Below are positions 5,253-6,130 of a stretch of DNA of 6,130 nt, one piece after another. Source of the DNA: Acidimicrobiia bacterium (GTDB lineage: Bacteria > Actinomycetota > Acidimicrobiia > Acidimicrobiales > SZUA-35). The DNA lies in assembly GCA_029857855.1 (NCBI GenBank), contig JAOUGG010000170.1:1-6130 (forward strand). Direction: 5' to 3'. Position numbers and translations under genes: made by a program. The notes beneath the pieces are model-generated. The model ran no database searches, was not told the DNA's origin, and saw nothing but the letters and a program-made list of their open reading frames with translations. The first letter of the stretch is position 1. Every line of letters begins with the position of its first letter.

Positions 5253-6130
5253 TCAAGCACCTAGATCGTCGAGCACACAAGCCACCCGCCGCCCGTCAGG
5301 ACGGGGGGCAACCTCGACCTCGGGAACAGTGCGGAAACGTATCGACACCTTCGTGTCGCGTACTTCCAGAGCCTCGACCGCCTCGCTCATGGCCGGTGGA
5401 ATCTGGGCGGTGGCGAACGAATCGACCAGACGCCGGGCCGAGGCTTCATCGTCGAACGACAGGTCGGCATCGAAGGGCGATCGTCGTTCCACCCCATTGA
5501 GTTGCTCGAACATCAACGGCGTATCTTCGAGGCGGTGGACGACGTCGTCGATCTCCCAGCCGCATTGGGCGGTGGCGGCGTCGCACCGTGTGTGGAAGCG
5601 GCACCCCGACGGGGGTCGGGCCGGGTCGGGCACGTTGCCTTCGAGGCCTTTGAAGTAGTCCTCGTCGGCCGTCTTGGCGACATCGGGGCTCGCCCGCAGC
5701 AGGGCCCTGGTGTAGGGATGCATCGGGTGGGCGAACAGCTGCTCGGTCTCGGCCGCTTCGGCGACGCGGCCGAGATACATGACCACGATGTCGCGGGCCA
5801 TGTGGCGAACCACCGACAGGTCGTGGGTGATGAACAGGTAGGTCAGGCCCCGCTCGACCTGGAGTCGATGCAACAGGTTCAGGATCTGGGCCTGAACCGA
5901 CACGTCGAGAGCTGAGACGGGCTCGTCGCAGATGATCACCTTGGGATCGAGAACGAGCGCTCTCGCGACGGAGATCCGCTGACATTGCCCACCCGAGAAC
6001 TGGTGCGGTTTACGGGCGCCATAGCGCGGGTCGATCCCGACCGCTTCCATCAACTCGTCGATGTCATCCATGCTCCATCTGCCCCGGTCGCCCCAGACCC
6101 GGAGGCCCTCGGCGATGATGTCGCGCACCG
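5253..6130 (-). CDS. Peptide/nickel/opine-type ABC transporter ATP-binding protein, C-terminal part (DppF/OppF-like)
   Basis: ATPase subunit of a membrane importer of the dipeptide/oligopeptide/nickel/opine family (some members carry oligosaccharides), acting at the inner face of the membrane. The 292 codons present lack Walker A and the start. GTG at 6128-6126 is almost certainly internal, since it begins the mid-protein VRDIIAEGLRVWG stretch that in relatives follows the Walker A and Q-loop region. Counting that codon as 1: ABC signature FSGGQ (44-48), Walker B VIICDEP (64-70) with Asp68 and Glu69, D-loop SALD (72-75), switch His102, then the oligopeptide-transporter C-terminal region with HPYT (137-140) and the Cys motif GCRFHTRC (175-182). 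About 109 residues follow the Cys motif, longer than usual and acidic. The second ATPase and permeases should lie to the right, off the window. The gene is convergent with the catabolic operon. Confidence 0.93.
   Translation of the reverse strand, partial: VRDIIAEGLRVWGDRGRWSMDDIDELMEAVGIDPRYGARKPHQFSGGQCQRISVARALVLDPKVIICDEPVSALDVSVQAQILNLLHRLQVERGLTYLFITHDLSVVRHMARDIVVMYLGRVAEAAETEQLFAHPMHPYTRALLRASPDVAKTADEDYFKGLEGNVPDPARPPSGCRFHTRCDAATAQCGWEIDDVVHRLEDTPLMFEQLNGVERRSPFDADLSFDDEASARRLVDSFATAQIPPAMSEAVEALEVRDTKVSIRFRTVPEVEVAPRPDGRRVACVLDDLGA

Noticed and set aside
6126..6128. GTG as the start of the ABC ATPase
   Set aside because: The sequence from here begins in the middle of the ATPase domain; Walker A must lie upstream beyond the window edge.

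Overview
This is a high-GC bacterial window with GC-rich third codon positions, several GTG starts and apparently leaderless promoters. It is most likely from an actinobacterium. Acidimicrobiia is my guess from protein style alone and is not proven. It contains five complete genes and two genes cut by the window edges.

Left part (1-1934): the N-terminal two thirds of ribulose-phosphate 3-epimerase (rpe) lies on the minus strand and runs off the left edge. A complete cytochrome P450 is read divergently on the plus strand. The gap between them (450-635) holds back-to-back promoter candidates and a short inverted repeat.

Centre (1935-5221): this is the most interesting region, a tight plus-strand operon of four genes. 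They are a CtBP-type D-2-hydroxyacid dehydrogenase, a creatininase-family metal-dependent amidohydrolase, a small one-domain cupin and a Gfo/Idh/MocA-family oxidoreductase. All three junctions are 4-nt start/stop overlaps (ATGA, ATGA, GTGA). In front of the operon is a perfect 16-bp palindrome that fits the LacI-family operator pattern TGNAANCGNTTNCA exactly. Its right half is the -35 element of a promoter whose -10 lies 6 nt before the first ATG, as expected for a leaderless transcript. The set looks like an inducible catabolic pathway for a sugar-like or polyol-like compound carrying an amide or lactam bond: two NAD(P)-linked redox steps, one C-N hydrolysis and one cupin step. The substrate cannot be read from the sequence.

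Right part (5222-6130): after a 31-bp convergent gap comes the C-terminal part of a peptide/nickel/opine-type ABC transporter ATPase (DppF/OppF-like) on the minus strand. Its Walker A region lies beyond the right edge. Transporters of this type often supply catabolic operons, but it is convergent here, so a shared substrate is only a guess. No RNA genes, mobile elements or CRISPR arrays were seen.
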